This document shows positions 40,330-50,050 of a stretch of DNA of 64,000 bases, piece by piece; position 1 is the stretch's first letter, and each line of letters begins with the position of its first letter. The translations under genes were made by a program, and so were the position numbers. The notes beneath the pieces were generated by a model. That model worked only from the letters and a program-made list of their open reading frames with translations. It was not told the origin of the DNA and searched no databases. Source of the stretch: Candidozyma auris. Lineage: Eukaryota > Ascomycota > Pichiomycetes > Serinales > Metschnikowiaceae. The stretch spans positions 124,001 through 188,000 of the forward strand of contig NC_072813.1 of assembly GCF_003013715.1 (NCBI RefSeq), read 5' to 3'.

Positions 40330-43300
40330 CTATTGTTCGCCTTCGCAAGCACTTTTTTTGGAAAAGCGCCTTGACAGGTACTCCTTCACTTCATCAGGAG
40401 TTACATCATTGGCCAAAATATTTGTTGCATATATGAAATTATCATGCTGCGCTTTCGCCAAATACTGTGCCATGACTTGTGAGCCCGAAAAAGTTGAGTG
40501 ACTTCTGTTCAAATGTGGCATCGAAGCCCCAGAGTACGAATTGTGATGAGGTAAATGTGGCACCAGGCCATCCATGCCTCCATTGTAGAAACTACCCGAC
40601 CTCGACGACCCAGGCATCAGTGGTGGAGGATACGCAGGCAAGTACATCAGCTGCGGCATCGGACTGAAGGCTGGTGGGTAATGATTCAGATACTTGCGGT
40701 GATTGGAATTAAGAGACAAAGTCGAGGAATTCTTCGACGCATACCAGTGCTGCGAATGATTGTCATTCGCGTCACGTACATGATTGATAGCTCGACTTGA
40801 GTTTCTCTGTCTTTGAGGCGTCAAATCTCTGATTGAGGAGGTGGTGACATCGGATCCTATTATGATGGAGATATCATCATCCTCATCATCGTCCTCTTCT
40901 TCCTCTTCCTGGTCTTCTTTTTGTGCTCTGTCACCATCTTGGGTGGTTTCCCCATTTTGTTTGACTTCATCGACATTACTTTTGTCCTTGTCGTTGGTTG
41001 CTACGATATTTCGAGCGCCTTGTTTCCCAAGTTGAGAAGAGGTCTCCTCATCCTGCTTGGCAGGCGATGTACTGATACCGAAAACCATCGCGGCCTCCTC
41101 AGTGATTGCGGGGTCTTCATCATCGTCAGATTTAGAGGTTTTCTTCTCGTTGAAGGCATCGCACTGCAATTTTTCATCCAGATCATTACTCACGTTCCCA
41201 AGGTCTATTTCGCTAGGGCTGAAGTAATCGAAGCTGGCATTTTTTTTCTTAAAGCTGAATTTTGGTGGATTTCCGCATCTATCTTTCCCAAAGCTAATCT
41301 TGAATTTTTTATATCTGTCGTAGAATTCACCGCTGTCACCAACTATAGCGTTGATCTTGGAAACATTCTCAGTATTCATCAATTCCACGAGCCTTATAGC
41401 GTTTGAAATATTCATGAAATTAATGAAACCACAATCTTTGTTATGGTAAAAATTGATCTGCTCCAATTCCCCGAAATTCGAGAAATCCTTACGTAAGGTT
41501 TGTTCATCAGGTAATTGAGGCACTTCACCAGGATTTGTTTTACCGCCCTTCACACCGATGTATACATTCCTCGAAGCACCAGCAGTCACAGCTAAAGCAA
41601 TATCCCTATTCAATGGCCCTGAGTGATTCCTGCCCCAGCTAACCTTCACGTCATTACCATGTATGATCAATTGATGCAAAACTTGATGATTAAGGTAGAA
41701 TTTTAAAGCGACTGCAGGGTCAATGAACGTTATAAAACACATGCGTTTGGATTTAATAAAGTTGATGCTTTCGACTAGCCCCCCTGCCCTGACGTTGTTA
41801 GCAATTTCCTCAACTTGTGTGTATGGATGCAAATTTCCCAAGAATATTGTTCTATTGCCAACATTGAATGGATCAGGGTTATACTGGTAGGGATGCATGT
41901 GGCTCATGGGGAGCATGTTAGCCGAGCCCATAACGGGGGCATACATTGGATGACCTTGCTGCATTGTATTGTCAAGTGGGTTGGGACTGAATGTATGATA
42001 ATGTCTTGTGGCTCTATTCTTCGGCAGCACCGAGGCATGCACAGGTGATGAAGACTGGCTTTCTATCACACTGACACCATCTAGAGATTCACAAGCTTGC
42101 GACTGCACCGCTAGATCTATATCGTTGGACGAATCTCTAGTGTTGTCTGATTGAAGATCTTTCTTAGTACCAAAAGCCTCCTCAACTATTGGCATCAAGT
42201 TATCGGACGATTGTTGCGGGCTTGACAACGGACTAACGATTGTATGGTTATTCTCCGTGGGATGCCCATTGGGAATCTCGCTGTGTTCAGGAATATTTTG
42301 AATATCGCTATTAAAAGATCGTCTTGGCTTCGGAGATGAGGACAAGGAGGCTTGAGAACTACTCGTAAGGTTCCGAGGAATCTGGGACGTCAGAGAATGA
42401 CGAGATGACAGCAACTCTGTGCGATCACATCGGTCGCGATGAAATTTAACAAGCAAACATTTCGAGGCCATTTTCTCGTCATCACCAAGGTTAACTTGAC
42501 GTACGTGATCACGTTGTACCTGCTTTGAGTAGTACTCATAGACTTTGATAGCCGCGTCAATCGAAGTAAAATGCACAAGGAGCTTCAATGTCAAATTATG
42601 CTCGTTAACAGACGATTTGAAGTCTTCAATGACACCAAATTTCGAAGCCTGCGCACGGAATCTTTCTTTTGTAGTGGCCAAAAGATCCGAATTCGCTGCT
42701 TCGAACTTAATGGTGATACACCGCGTGGCATTATATTCCAAGATGTAGTTTAAAGTTTTGAGCTTGATAAAGTCCTGCTTCGAAAGATTGTTGGAGCCCA
42801 CCGGGGGCTGCGAGTTCATTGACATAGAGGAGCAAGGCTCGTTAAGAGACAACTTTAGGTACTTCGAATTGTTGAGTTTTTCTTTAAGCGAGCGCAAATT
42901 TGCTGAGCTTTTCGTGTACTTGTGAAAGAAGCTCACAGAAATGTTGGTATTAACGAATGAAATATAGCACGTTTTCACCTCTGACACGTCCTTAATATGC
43001 GAGGGAGGCGTGGAGGAGAACATCTTGCAATACTCAATGGGCCCGTGATCAATCACACTCAAGAGCGCGTTGAGAGTGAGATCAGCACTTAAATTCTTAA
43101 AAATCACAGTTCTTGAGAGATTTAGATGGTCCAAGCCCGATTTGGCGGCAGGGTGGGTCAAATAAGGGACTATGGGCAGTTGCAGCACGCCACGACTCAG
43201 GTAGACCAGTTGGGACAGCGCCAGAGGGTGTTGCATTGGGAAGTAGCCCAGTCTTGGAGGGTACGGAGACGGAGTGGAAAGCAAGTTTGCTGGAAGCATT

Positions 43301-43443
43301 GACTGGTAATAGGAGTTCTCCTGCTGGTACTGTGGAGGTAGCGGGAAACCCAGCGGTAGCTGAGGATTGGGCAGCAGCATGTAGCCACAAGGGTATGGAG
43401 ATTTTGGGATATTGGGATCAGCGTAAAGGTAGCCCGAGTACAT
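40330..43443 (-). CDS. NAB6: Nab6-like multi-RRM RNA-binding protein
   Basis: 1037 residues from ATG 43443. Pro/Tyr/Leu-rich N-terminus. RRM-like repeats: about 112-200 (RTVIFKNLSADLTLNALLSV), about 233-320, about 530-605 (RTIFLGNLHPYTQVEEIANN then KRMCFITFID), and about 625-720 (SRNVYIGV, FGELEQINFYHNKDCGFINF). ASRNVYIG and ISFGKDRCGNPP match Nab6. The C-terminal QVMAQYLAKAQHDNFIYATN also matches its tail. S. cerevisiae Nab6 binds poly(A) mRNA, including cell wall mRNAs. An acidic stretch (EEEEEDDDEDDD) lies at about 855-870. Confidence 0.9.
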   Translation of the reverse strand: MYSGYLYADPNIPKSPYPCGYMLLPNPQLPLGFPLPPQYQQENSYYQSMLPANLLSTPSPYPPRLGYFPMQHPLALSQLVYLSRGVLQLPIVPYLTHPAAKSGLDHLNLSRTVIFKNLSADLTLNALLSVIDHGPIEYCKMFSSTPPSHIKDVSEVKTCYISFVNTNISVSFFHKYTKSSANLRSLKEKLNNSKYLKLSLNEPCSSMSMNSQPPVGSNNLSKQDFIKLKTLNYILEYNATRCITIKFEAANSDLLATTKERFRAQASKFGVIEDFKSSVNEHNLTLKLLVHFTSIDAAIKVYEYYSKQVQRDHVRQVNLGDDEKMASKCLLVKFHRDRCDRTELLSSRHSLTSQIPRNLTSSSQASLSSSPKPRRSFNSDIQNIPEHSEIPNGHPTENNHTIVSPLSSPQQSSDNLMPIVEEAFGTKKDLQSDNTRDSSNDIDLAVQSQACESLDGVSVIESQSSSPVHASVLPKNRATRHYHTFSPNPLDNTMQQGHPMYAPVMGSANMLPMSHMHPYQYNPDPFNVGNRTIFLGNLHPYTQVEEIANNVRAGGLVESINFIKSKRMCFITFIDPAVALKFYLNHQVLHQLIIHGNDVKVSWGRNHSGPLNRDIALAVTAGASRNVYIGVKGGKTNPGEVPQLPDEQTLRKDFSNFGELEQINFYHNKDCGFINFMNISNAIRLVELMNTENVSKINAIVGDSGEFYDRYKKFKISFGKDRCGNPPKFSFKKKNASFDYFSPSEIDLGNVSNDLDEKLQCDAFNEKKTSKSDDDEDPAITEEAAMVFGISTSPAKQDEETSSQLGKQGARNIVATNDKDKSNVDEVKQNGETTQDGDRAQKEDQEEEEEDDDEDDDISIIIGSDVTTSSIRDLTPQRQRNSSRAINHVRDANDNHSQHWYASKNSSTLSLNSNHRKYLNHYPPAFSPMPQLMYLPAYPPPLMPGSSRSGSFYNGGMDGLVPHLPHHNSYSGASMPHLNRSHSTFSGSQVMAQYLAKAQHDNFIYATNILANDVTPDEVKEYLSRRFSKKSACEGEQ

Positions 43444-44786
43444 TTTATTTAGGAGTTAGCGAACGGTAAAGGGTGGACACGACGAGCGAGAGGATTTGGA
43501 ATCGGGAACCAACACCAAAGTATATCAACACCTTTGAGCTAAAAAAAGGACACGAGGGGCACGTTGGCTAGGTGGAAGAAAACAGGCGTTTTCAACGTTT
43601 TGATCTTAGAAAGGCGAAGAAGACGTGTTGCAAAGATTCTCACCGATTGCTTTTTTTAGTAAGTTGTACGAAAAGTGTATTTTTTCGAGACTTGAGGGTT
43701 CCTCAGGAAAAGTGGTGAGAACAGGCCAATGTGGAGAACTGGTGGAAAAAAATATAAAATGGCAAGGTCGAACCAAATAAATACAAGATGGGTATTTAGA
43801 AGAACTTAGTCTATGCAACCTAAACACGTTCGAGACCTAAAATGGAAAAGGACGAAAAGAAGAGTAGAACGTCTTCAGCGAGTCTAAGTGCCTTTACACC
43901 GTAGTGGGTTTGGCAGAAACGTGAATAAGCGTTTGCTGGGAAAGGTGACGCGAAGAAGAGTCGCCTGGCGGCAAGGGGAGCTACCAAAAAGAGCGACCCT
44001 CCGTGAGAGAAAAAGCAGCCCTGCGAACATTGTGTGAGCAAGTACAACGCCCAAGCGACAAAGGCTTACGACACGAAACCACAAAGAACCCGACGCTCAA
44101 AGAATGGAGAGGGCCGAGAGAGAAGAGTGTCTAATGATGAGATAAATAATTTATAAAAAACAGAAGTACATTGAATAGAGAAATGTACACTATAAGTTGC
44201 AATCACCAAGAACAAGGCACCAGCAAGCAGGGGCCAGGACCAGGGCCAGGGTGCTGCAGACGCCCAATAAGTCGGGCAGAAGGCGTCTCTGGCGTGAGGC
44301 CAGCGAGCGCGCCAGGCAGAGAGAAGGAGGCATCATAGAGAATGGAGTGAAAAAGAAAAAAAAAGACAAATAAAAGGGAATAAAAAAGAGATTTTTAGAA
44401 TTCCACAAAATTATATAGACACTGGCGGTTTCGTCTATGGTGCAAAGTGCTGTTGATAGTGGTACAGCCACCGCCATGGGCTTGGGCGGGTGGGTAAGTA
44501 AGGTGGTTGCTGTGGGCAGAGCGAACCACGAGACACCGCAGAGGCCTGCCGCGATGCACCGAGTCGGGCTCACCCAACGATCGACAACGAGCTCACTTCC
44601 ACTTGTGTCATTAATATTATTTTCACTACTGTAGCGGGAATTATTTGTTTATATTCTTTCATTCTCGCAACCGCAATGGGCCAACAAGCCACCTGGTCTG
44701 GCCACAATGGTGTAGTGAGGACGCCTCGTGGTGGCATTGGGCTTGGGGAGTCTAGGATAGTAGGAGGAGGATTATCGTAGAGTTTG
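43444..44786. other. NAB6 upstream region
   Basis: About 1.34 kb, purine-rich on the plus strand near 43840-44170. Only shadow-like frames. May be a long leader of NAB6. Confidence 0.45.
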
Positions 44787-44872
44787 TTACCGCAGAGAAA
44801 GGTTTAGGCCCTTCTGCAGCGGGCCACTTTCCAGAAAGATGTCGCGCTGAACCATGAGCGGGCTTTCTGTCG

Positions 44873-44907
<35 letters not shown>

Positions 44908-45086
44908 GAGAGCTTGGATAACATGAACGGTTTTGAAAGCAGGCCTTCAACATTATCTTCGTTGAGCTGTTGTTGCTTGTAGAAGATGTTCTCAGGGTGC
45001 GGGAAAGTGGCTGCAAAATCGGAGGGGACACCGAGCTCCTTTCTCCATCTTGGTGTGTTGCACATTGAAACGAGTTCGCTTGACAT
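44787..45086 (-). CDS. Candidate small protein with a CUG (poly-Ser) run
   Basis: 99 codons from a true ATG at 45086 to the stop at 44787. The sequence looks protein-like (CNTPRWRKELGVPSDFAATF, ENIFYKQQQLNEDNVEGLLS, SPLMVQRDIFLESGPL). Ten consecutive CTG codons (44877-44906) follow KLS; in this clade they would read as Ser, giving a 12-13 residue Ser-rich spacer. I recognise no family. Competing frames over the same bases give poly-Cys or poly-Ala. Isolated in a 2.7-kb gap between NAB6 and GSP1. A conserved homolog in sister species would settle it. Confidence 0.5.
44877..44906. repeat. (CAG)10 / (CTG)10 microsatellite
   Basis: Ten perfect trinucleotide units. CTG in the reading frame of the candidate small ORF on the minus strand. 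Likely polymorphic in length. Confidence 0.95.
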
Positions 45087-45475
45087 ACTTGTGCGATTGG
45101 TGGGGCAGCAGCTTTAGTGACCGTGGTTGAAGCATTGGTGTGATGGAACCTTGTGAGAGGTAGCCTATTTTTGTGAGGCGGGATCCCTAGTGAGAATGCG
45201 AGAGCTGGCGACACAACCCGACACACAGCTCTGAGACTGACACTTTGATCAATGCATAAGAATTTACTTCGACTTGAAGCTAAGCTGCTATGTTGATGAG
45301 TTGATGTGGTACACGTTTGGCACTTGAAGATTTCTTGAAAGTAAGCTTTGATCTCGAAAGACCACATACAGCGCCCGCTAAAGACTGCCACTGGTTATGA
45401 GTGCTTGATGGAATGGAGAATGAACTCTTTCAATGTAGGCATCGGCCCTTTTGAGACTGAGTTAAACGTTTCCTC

Positions 45476-45520
45476 AACTGAAAAGACTGAATCCTTCAGT
45501 AATTACTAACTTTTTCAGTT
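45476..45520. repeat. Nested inverted repeats upstream of GSP1
   Basis: An outer 9-base arm pair (AACTGAAAA 45476-45484, TTTTCAGTT 45512-45520) encloses a perfect inner hairpin (ACTGAA, 3-base loop TCC, TTCAGT; 45486-45500). The right side also holds TTACTAAC followed by TTTTTCAG, a good splice acceptor by sequence. Confidence 0.7.
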
Positions 45521-45839
45521 AGCTCCTTCAACTGTTCAGCTGTCCTCTCAAAAATTTGACATGGCTTGAAGCTGGCCATTTTCCGGAGAGTGCCGCACAG
45601 ACACATAGAGAGTGTTACTAGAAAAGTCCAGTGGCTGCGAAAAACGTGCGTGGAAGGTAGCTTTCATCGCCGCCCATCACCAGATGGCTTGCGAGCGCAA
45701 CGAGTTACAAAGTTGTACCAACAAATCTTTCTGAAGCTTAAAAACTCACAAAAAGGCTCTTTCTTTTGAGAGCCGTCTCTGACGCCTGGAAAGTCACCAA
45801 ATGGGTGGTCAAATCAGGCTTGCTAAATTGAGTGTTACA

Positions 45840-45847
45840 TCACGTGA
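45840..45847. promoter_or_regulatory. TCACGTGA E-box upstream of GSP1
   Basis: A palindromic Cbf1-type site about 340 bases before GSP1. Function inferred. Confidence 0.4.
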
Positions 45848-46187
45848 TCTCATCTCACATGATTTGATTGTTTATCTCACTTTTTCGGCGCCAATCCCAC
45901 TCTTACTCCCAATTGAAAACCCTATTCACAGAACTGGTACTCTCATCTTCTCATAGAACCTTCTCCATTTTACCCTCAGCAACATCATTTCTCCATCAGG
46001 TATCAACCGTTTAGGGAAGCTCGATTTGTAGACACTCCACCTGGATGCAGGTCATCGCACACAGGTTTTTTCGACCCTGTTCCCTTGTTTTCTTTCTCTT
46101 TTCCTCCTTCTTCCCACTTGATTCTCCTATCTTACTGGATCAATCAATCCTCGCATTTAGCAGAATCACTCTAACAACCATCTGATC

Positions 46188-46835
46188 ATGGCTACTCAAG
46201 AGGTCCCAACATTTAAATTGGTACTCGTCGGCGACGGTGGTACCGGTAAAACCACCTTTGTCAAGAGACATTTGACTGGTGAGTTTGAGAAAAAGTACAT
46301 TGCTACTTTGGGTGTTGAGGTGCACCCATTGGGCTTCCACACCAACTACGGTGAGTTGAAGTTCGATGTCTGGGACACTGCCGGCCAGGAGAAGTTTGGT
46401 GGCTTGAGAGACGGTTACTACATCAACGGTCAGTGTGGTATTATCATGTTCGATGTCACCTCTAGAATCACTTACAAGAATGTGCCAAACTGGCACAGAG
46501 ACTTGGTGAGAGTGTGTGAGAACATTCCAATTGTCTTGTGTGGTAACAAGGTTGATGTCAAGGAGCGTAAGGTGAAGGCTAGAACCATCACTTTCCACAG
46601 AAAGAAGAACTTGCAGTACTACGACATCTCCGCCAAGTCCAACTACAACTTCGAGAAGCCCTTCCTTTGGTTGGCCAGAAAGTTGGTTGGTAACCCTCAA
46701 TTGGAATTTGTTGCCTCCCCTGCCTTGGCTCCTCCAGAGGTTCAGGTCGATGCTGACTTGATGCAGAAATACCAACAGGAGATGGAACAGGCTACTGCCT
46801 TGCCATTGCCTGATGAAGATGACGCTGACTTGTAA
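46188..46835 (+). CDS. GSP1: Ran GTPase Gsp1
   Basis: 215 residues, intronless. P-loop [14 protein letters not shown], switch I region [14 protein letters not shown], switch [23 protein letters not shown] ([10 protein letters not shown]) and SAK motifs are all present. The acidic C-terminus (LPDEDDADL) is the Ran tail that distinguishes it from Rab and Ras. Gsp1 directs nuclear import and export through its RanGTP gradient. Very high codon bias. Confidence 0.99.
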   Translation: MATQEVPTFKLVLVGDGGTGKTTFVKRHLTGEFEKKYIATLGVEVHPLGFHTNYGELKFDVWDTAGQEKFGGLRDGYYINGQCGIIMFDVTSRITYKNVPNWHRDLVRVCENIPIVLCGNKVDVKERKVKARTITFHRKKNLQYYDISAKSNYNFEKPFLWLARKLVGNPQLEFVASPALAPPEVQVDADLMQKYQQEMEQATALPLPDEDDADL

Positions 46836-46947
46836 TTATAGTTGCATCTTCTTTTTAATAAACTACCGACTAGTACCTTTCCAACCGTTGTATTAACTTT
46901 GGACTAAATAGCCAAATGTAAAAATCTATGAACAGATAACTGTAAAA

Positions 46948-47358
46948 TTAAAGAGGAGGAGCATCGCGAGCCATGTGCACGGCAATAGCCTTTCGGTTTT
47001 CCTCTGCAAATCGAAGAACTGATGGTGGGAGCCCTGGCATTCCTGGGGCCACTGGAGGTGGAGGTAGACATAGCGGTTCCTCTTTTGGGTCTTCTTTCTT
47101 TCCTTGTTTTTCGTGTTCGGCTTTTCGTAGCATCTTCTTAGCAAAATTCTCAGGCGATGGTCTCTTGCTATTTATGTATTCCAAATCGATATCATACTGA
47201 TTCTCAGTCAAGTCCCAGATGCCAAGTTGTTTTGCTTTCTGCTCATAATACTCACAGTACTTCTTTATGTGAGTTCTTCCTTGCAAGTGAGATTTTCTCA
47301 CACTCATAGTGTCATGAGTGAGATACGATTTGCAATAGTCACAGTAATATTTTGGCAT
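46948..47358 (-). CDS. YHC1: U1 snRNP protein U1-C
   Basis: 136 residues from ATG 47358. An upstream in-frame Met exists, but U1-C proteins start exactly [16 protein letters not shown], so the inner ATG is chosen. The C2H2 zinc finger (CDYC ... HLQGRTH) is intact, followed by [15 protein letters not shown] and a Pro-rich C-terminus. U1-C stabilises U1 snRNA pairing with the 5' splice site. Shorter than the S. cerevisiae protein (231). Convergent with GSP1, 112 bases apart. Confidence 0.95.
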   Translation of the reverse strand: MPKYYCDYCKSYLTHDTMSVRKSHLQGRTHIKKYCEYYEQKAKQLGIWDLTENQYDIDLEYINSKRPSPENFAKKMLRKAEHEKQGKKEDPKEEPLCLPPPPVAPGMPGLPPSVLRFAEENRKAIAVHMARDAPPL

Positions 47359-47899
47359 GGACAGACACGTCGGTTCAATTGTGTTTGATGGATGAGCTTG
47401 ATCTAAGGGACCAGCGGTGGCAGGCATGTGCAGGAATGGGTGCAACACAAAAGTTTGGCAGTTCGTGTATCTCTAGATAATGAAGAAATGGACGGGAAAT
47501 GAGGTTGAATTTGTCTCTATGATAGAGCTTTTGAAAACAAAGAGTCCTCGTTCCTTCATTTACCCTTATTTGGTTTTGCCTGACGCACACATGTAAGTGC
47601 TGCATTACGCTCACTCGGGGAGCATACTTTCACTCATTTTAAATACCTCCCAACTACAAAATAATGTATATCTATTGTATATCAAGATTAGCTGATTATG
47701 ATTCATTTAGCAATTAGAAGTCTCCAATTCTCCAGTATTGAATTTGAATCACGTGACATATTCTTGGTAACCCGACCAATTAAATCCATCGCACCTCCAT
47801 GAGATTTTGGTGAGCACACGTACCCGATTCTCGGTGAAGATTGAGTACTCTTTCACACTGAACGCACCTCAAACTCGTATTCTGCCAGCATTTATCGCC
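47359..47899. other. Divergent promoter YHC1/ATP14
   Basis: About 540 bases. A TCACGTGA site lies at 47749-47756. Confidence 0.55.
47749..47756. promoter_or_regulatory. TCACGTGA E-box in YHC1/ATP14 promoter
   Basis: A perfect Cbf1-type palindrome about 145 bases before ATP14. Cbf1 acts on respiratory and ribosomal protein genes in Candida; use here is inferred. Confidence 0.45.
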
Positions 47900-48522
47900 A
47901 TGTTCAAGCAATCGATTGTATGTAATTGAAAGAAAATCTGAAAAATGCCTTCAAGATGCACAAGACTGGATGCGATAACGATAACGTGCCGAATTGGTAG
48001 TCACCGACTTTCAAGTGCTCATTTTCCTTAATCAAGAGCACTATTTCCATTAAAATTGTTCAATTTGACTTTCAACAAACATTTTGAAATTATTGATTGA
48101 AAGTGAATGTTAAGTCGATCTCCTGCAATATCATACATTTTATCAGTTCTTAGTCGAGCATTCATTCACAGCTTGTTGAAGACTCGCAATAGTTCGCCTC
48201 AACCACCCATACTAACAATTAGCGTGCTTTGTCCTCCAGAAGATTGTTGTCTGTGACTCCCAGAACCCACAATGCTGTGAGCGAGTTGTACATTCAGCAG
48301 ATCAAGCAGTTTAAGCCAAGCCCAGTGAACGCTGACGCCGAGGGTGTCAAACTGTTCAAGATGCCAGCCAAGCCAGCCATTCCTTCTGATGAGGTCGCTG
48401 CTGACGCAGTCCAGGCATACGAGGCTTCCGAAGTCGAGACCGAGTCTGCTCCTACTGGTACCCCCCAGGCTGTTGAGGAGGACTGGTTTGTGTTCCCCGA
48501 GGAGGAGGACCAGCACCACTAA
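47900..48522 (+). CDS. ATP14: ATP synthase subunit h (spliced)
   Basis: The CDS is join(47900..47917, 48223..48522), 105 residues. Exon 1 encodes MFKQSI; exon 2 continues RALSSRRLLSVTPRTHNAVS, together a mitochondrial presequence. The mature part parallels Atp14 (VSELYIQQIKQFKP, DAEGVKLFKMPAKP, VEEDWFVFPEEED). Subunit h lies in the peripheral stalk of F1Fo-ATP synthase. Exon 2 alone has no ATG in front of the presequence, which requires the splice. Confidence 0.9.
47918..48222 (+). other. ATP14 intron (305 nt)
   Basis: GTATGT donor, ATACTAAC branch point, acceptor AATTAG. It splits the presequence. No box C/D or obvious H/ACA element found inside. Confidence 0.92.
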
Positions 48523-48871
48523 GCATTACAGCGTGATTCAATTGCAACTTAGACAAATGAATGCCCTGTGACATAAATTCTTTACGAATAAAATAAGTTT
48601 CATGAATAGAGTTTACTCAATATCTTTTTCGATGCTAGGGAAGGCGAGTCTCGACCCTGGATCAAAATAAACACATAAGAAAATACATTGTAGTAGCTGG
48701 ATACAAAACTTGTTTCAATTTCTTATTTAATATCTATCGGCAAAACTCAGTTTGGTAGTTGAAGAAGGTTGCAACTCGCGTTAAAATTTACCGCTGGTGA
48801 AGCGAGCATCAAAACAATAACACTAGTAATAGACATCATCAACTACAAAACGCACACGCAAATACAAATAG
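48523..48871. other. Intergenic ATP14-coiled-coil gene
   Basis: About 350 bases, nothing seen. Confidence 0.5.
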
Positions 48872-50050
48872 ATGAGCGAACAAAAGAAAGCGGAACCTAT
48901 TGAAAGCGCGTCAGAGTTGCTCAATTCGACTCTCCGATCCAAAGGTTATATCAAAGAGCCTCTCAAGTTTCCCAGTATTGACTGGGAGGAGCTCATAAAG
49001 GATCAGCCAGATCGGAAATCACTTCGCAAGTTTGAAGTCACAGATACAATATTTGATAATGACAAGCACATAATAAACATCTTGTACTCTCTCACGAGGG
49101 CAATTGATAGGCACAATGAGCAGCATAAGGCACTTTATCAAAGCCTAAGTCAGAAAGACCGACTGATCGAAGAGCTCGAGAAGACAGTGGAGCAATTGAA
49201 ATCAGTCAACAAGAAACAAGAACAGAAGCTTGACAGACTAATACGAGTTGACCAGACAATATTAGAAGAAAGAAATGCGGAGTTATTGAGGACAATCAAG
49301 AAACAGAGCCAGGACTTGGCCCGTCTCAAAAGCTGGACTGGAGAGATGCAAACTAAGTACGATATCGAGGTACGGAAGAAAAACATAGAGATTTCTCGGC
49401 TCAAAGACAAAGTATTGGACTCAAGACGATTGACCTACAGGTTATCCTATGGTAGGTCCTCCTCCACAGCACGCTCTCAAGGTGTTATTACCAATCCCAG
49501 CAATATTTACAACAACATACACATTATCGATAATGATTTGCTTCCGAATCAGGAAGAATCAAAGGAGGAAATTCGAGATGCACTCAAGTCTGAATATGAT
49601 GGAATCGCGAATCAGCTTTCTGAGCTTAGTGAAAACCTTATCAAGGAAAATTCCAAATACGCTCATTTTGTGGAGGAGCTCAACTCATACTTTGATAAAC
49701 TTAATAATCAGCTTTCAGTGCTGAACTACATGAATTTGCAGGAGAGCAGCCTTGTGAACCCGTCTGATGAAATCGACTTGGCGCGTATTTTAGAGACTAC
49801 AAATACTGAAGTAGATCCATTTGATCACGTCTCAAGCCCTTTATTGTCTAACATCTATAAAAACAATCACTATATATCCGCTTTGGTACAGTTGGCTATT
49901 GCAGGAGGACGGCCCCTAGCAAGAAACAACGATGAGGAATTGGAACGGCTTAGAACTGAGAACGCACAACTATACGATGATCTTCAGGAAGCTGTACAAA
50001 CACTCGAAAGATGGCAAAAATATGCACCGAGATCGCTGAACAAATCTTAA
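48872..50050 (+). CDS. Coiled-coil protein, ADIP-like
   Basis: 392 residues. Conserved-like N-terminal helix region (DNDKHIINILYSLTRAIDRH) and heptad-rich coils at about 75-180 and 235-290 and a short coil near the C-terminus (ELERLRTENAQLYDDLQEAV). The arrangement resembles the afadin/alpha-actinin-binding (ADIP) family, some of which act at spindle poles or junctions. No catalytic motif. Stop overlaps the stop of the opposite gene by 3 bases. Confidence 0.8.
   Translation: MSEQKKAEPIESASELLNSTLRSKGYIKEPLKFPSIDWEELIKDQPDRKSLRKFEVTDTIFDNDKHIINILYSLTRAIDRHNEQHKALYQSLSQKDRLIEELEKTVEQLKSVNKKQEQKLDRLIRVDQTILEERNAELLRTIKKQSQDLARLKSWTGEMQTKYDIEVRKKNIEISRLKDKVLDSRRLTYRLSYGRSSSTARSQGVITNPSNIYNNIHIIDNDLLPNQEESKEEIRDALKSEYDGIANQLSELSENLIKENSKYAHFVEELNSYFDKLNNQLSVLNYMNLQESSLVNPSDEIDLARILETTNTEVDPFDHVSSPLLSNIYKNNHYISALVQLAIAGGRPLARNNDEELERLRTENAQLYDDLQEAVQTLERWQKYAPRSLNKS

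Larger units (their letters stand above)
45087..46187. other. GSP1 promoter and upstream region
   Basis: About 1.1 kb. Contains the nested inverted repeat at 45476-45520 and TCACGTGA at 45840-45847 (separate entries). Pyrimidine-rich leader before GSP1. Confidence 0.5.

Noticed and set aside
44190..44573. 127-codon minus-strand frame in NAB6 upstream region
   Set aside because: Hydrophobic low-complexity run from A/T-rich DNA, no motif and no conservation clue.
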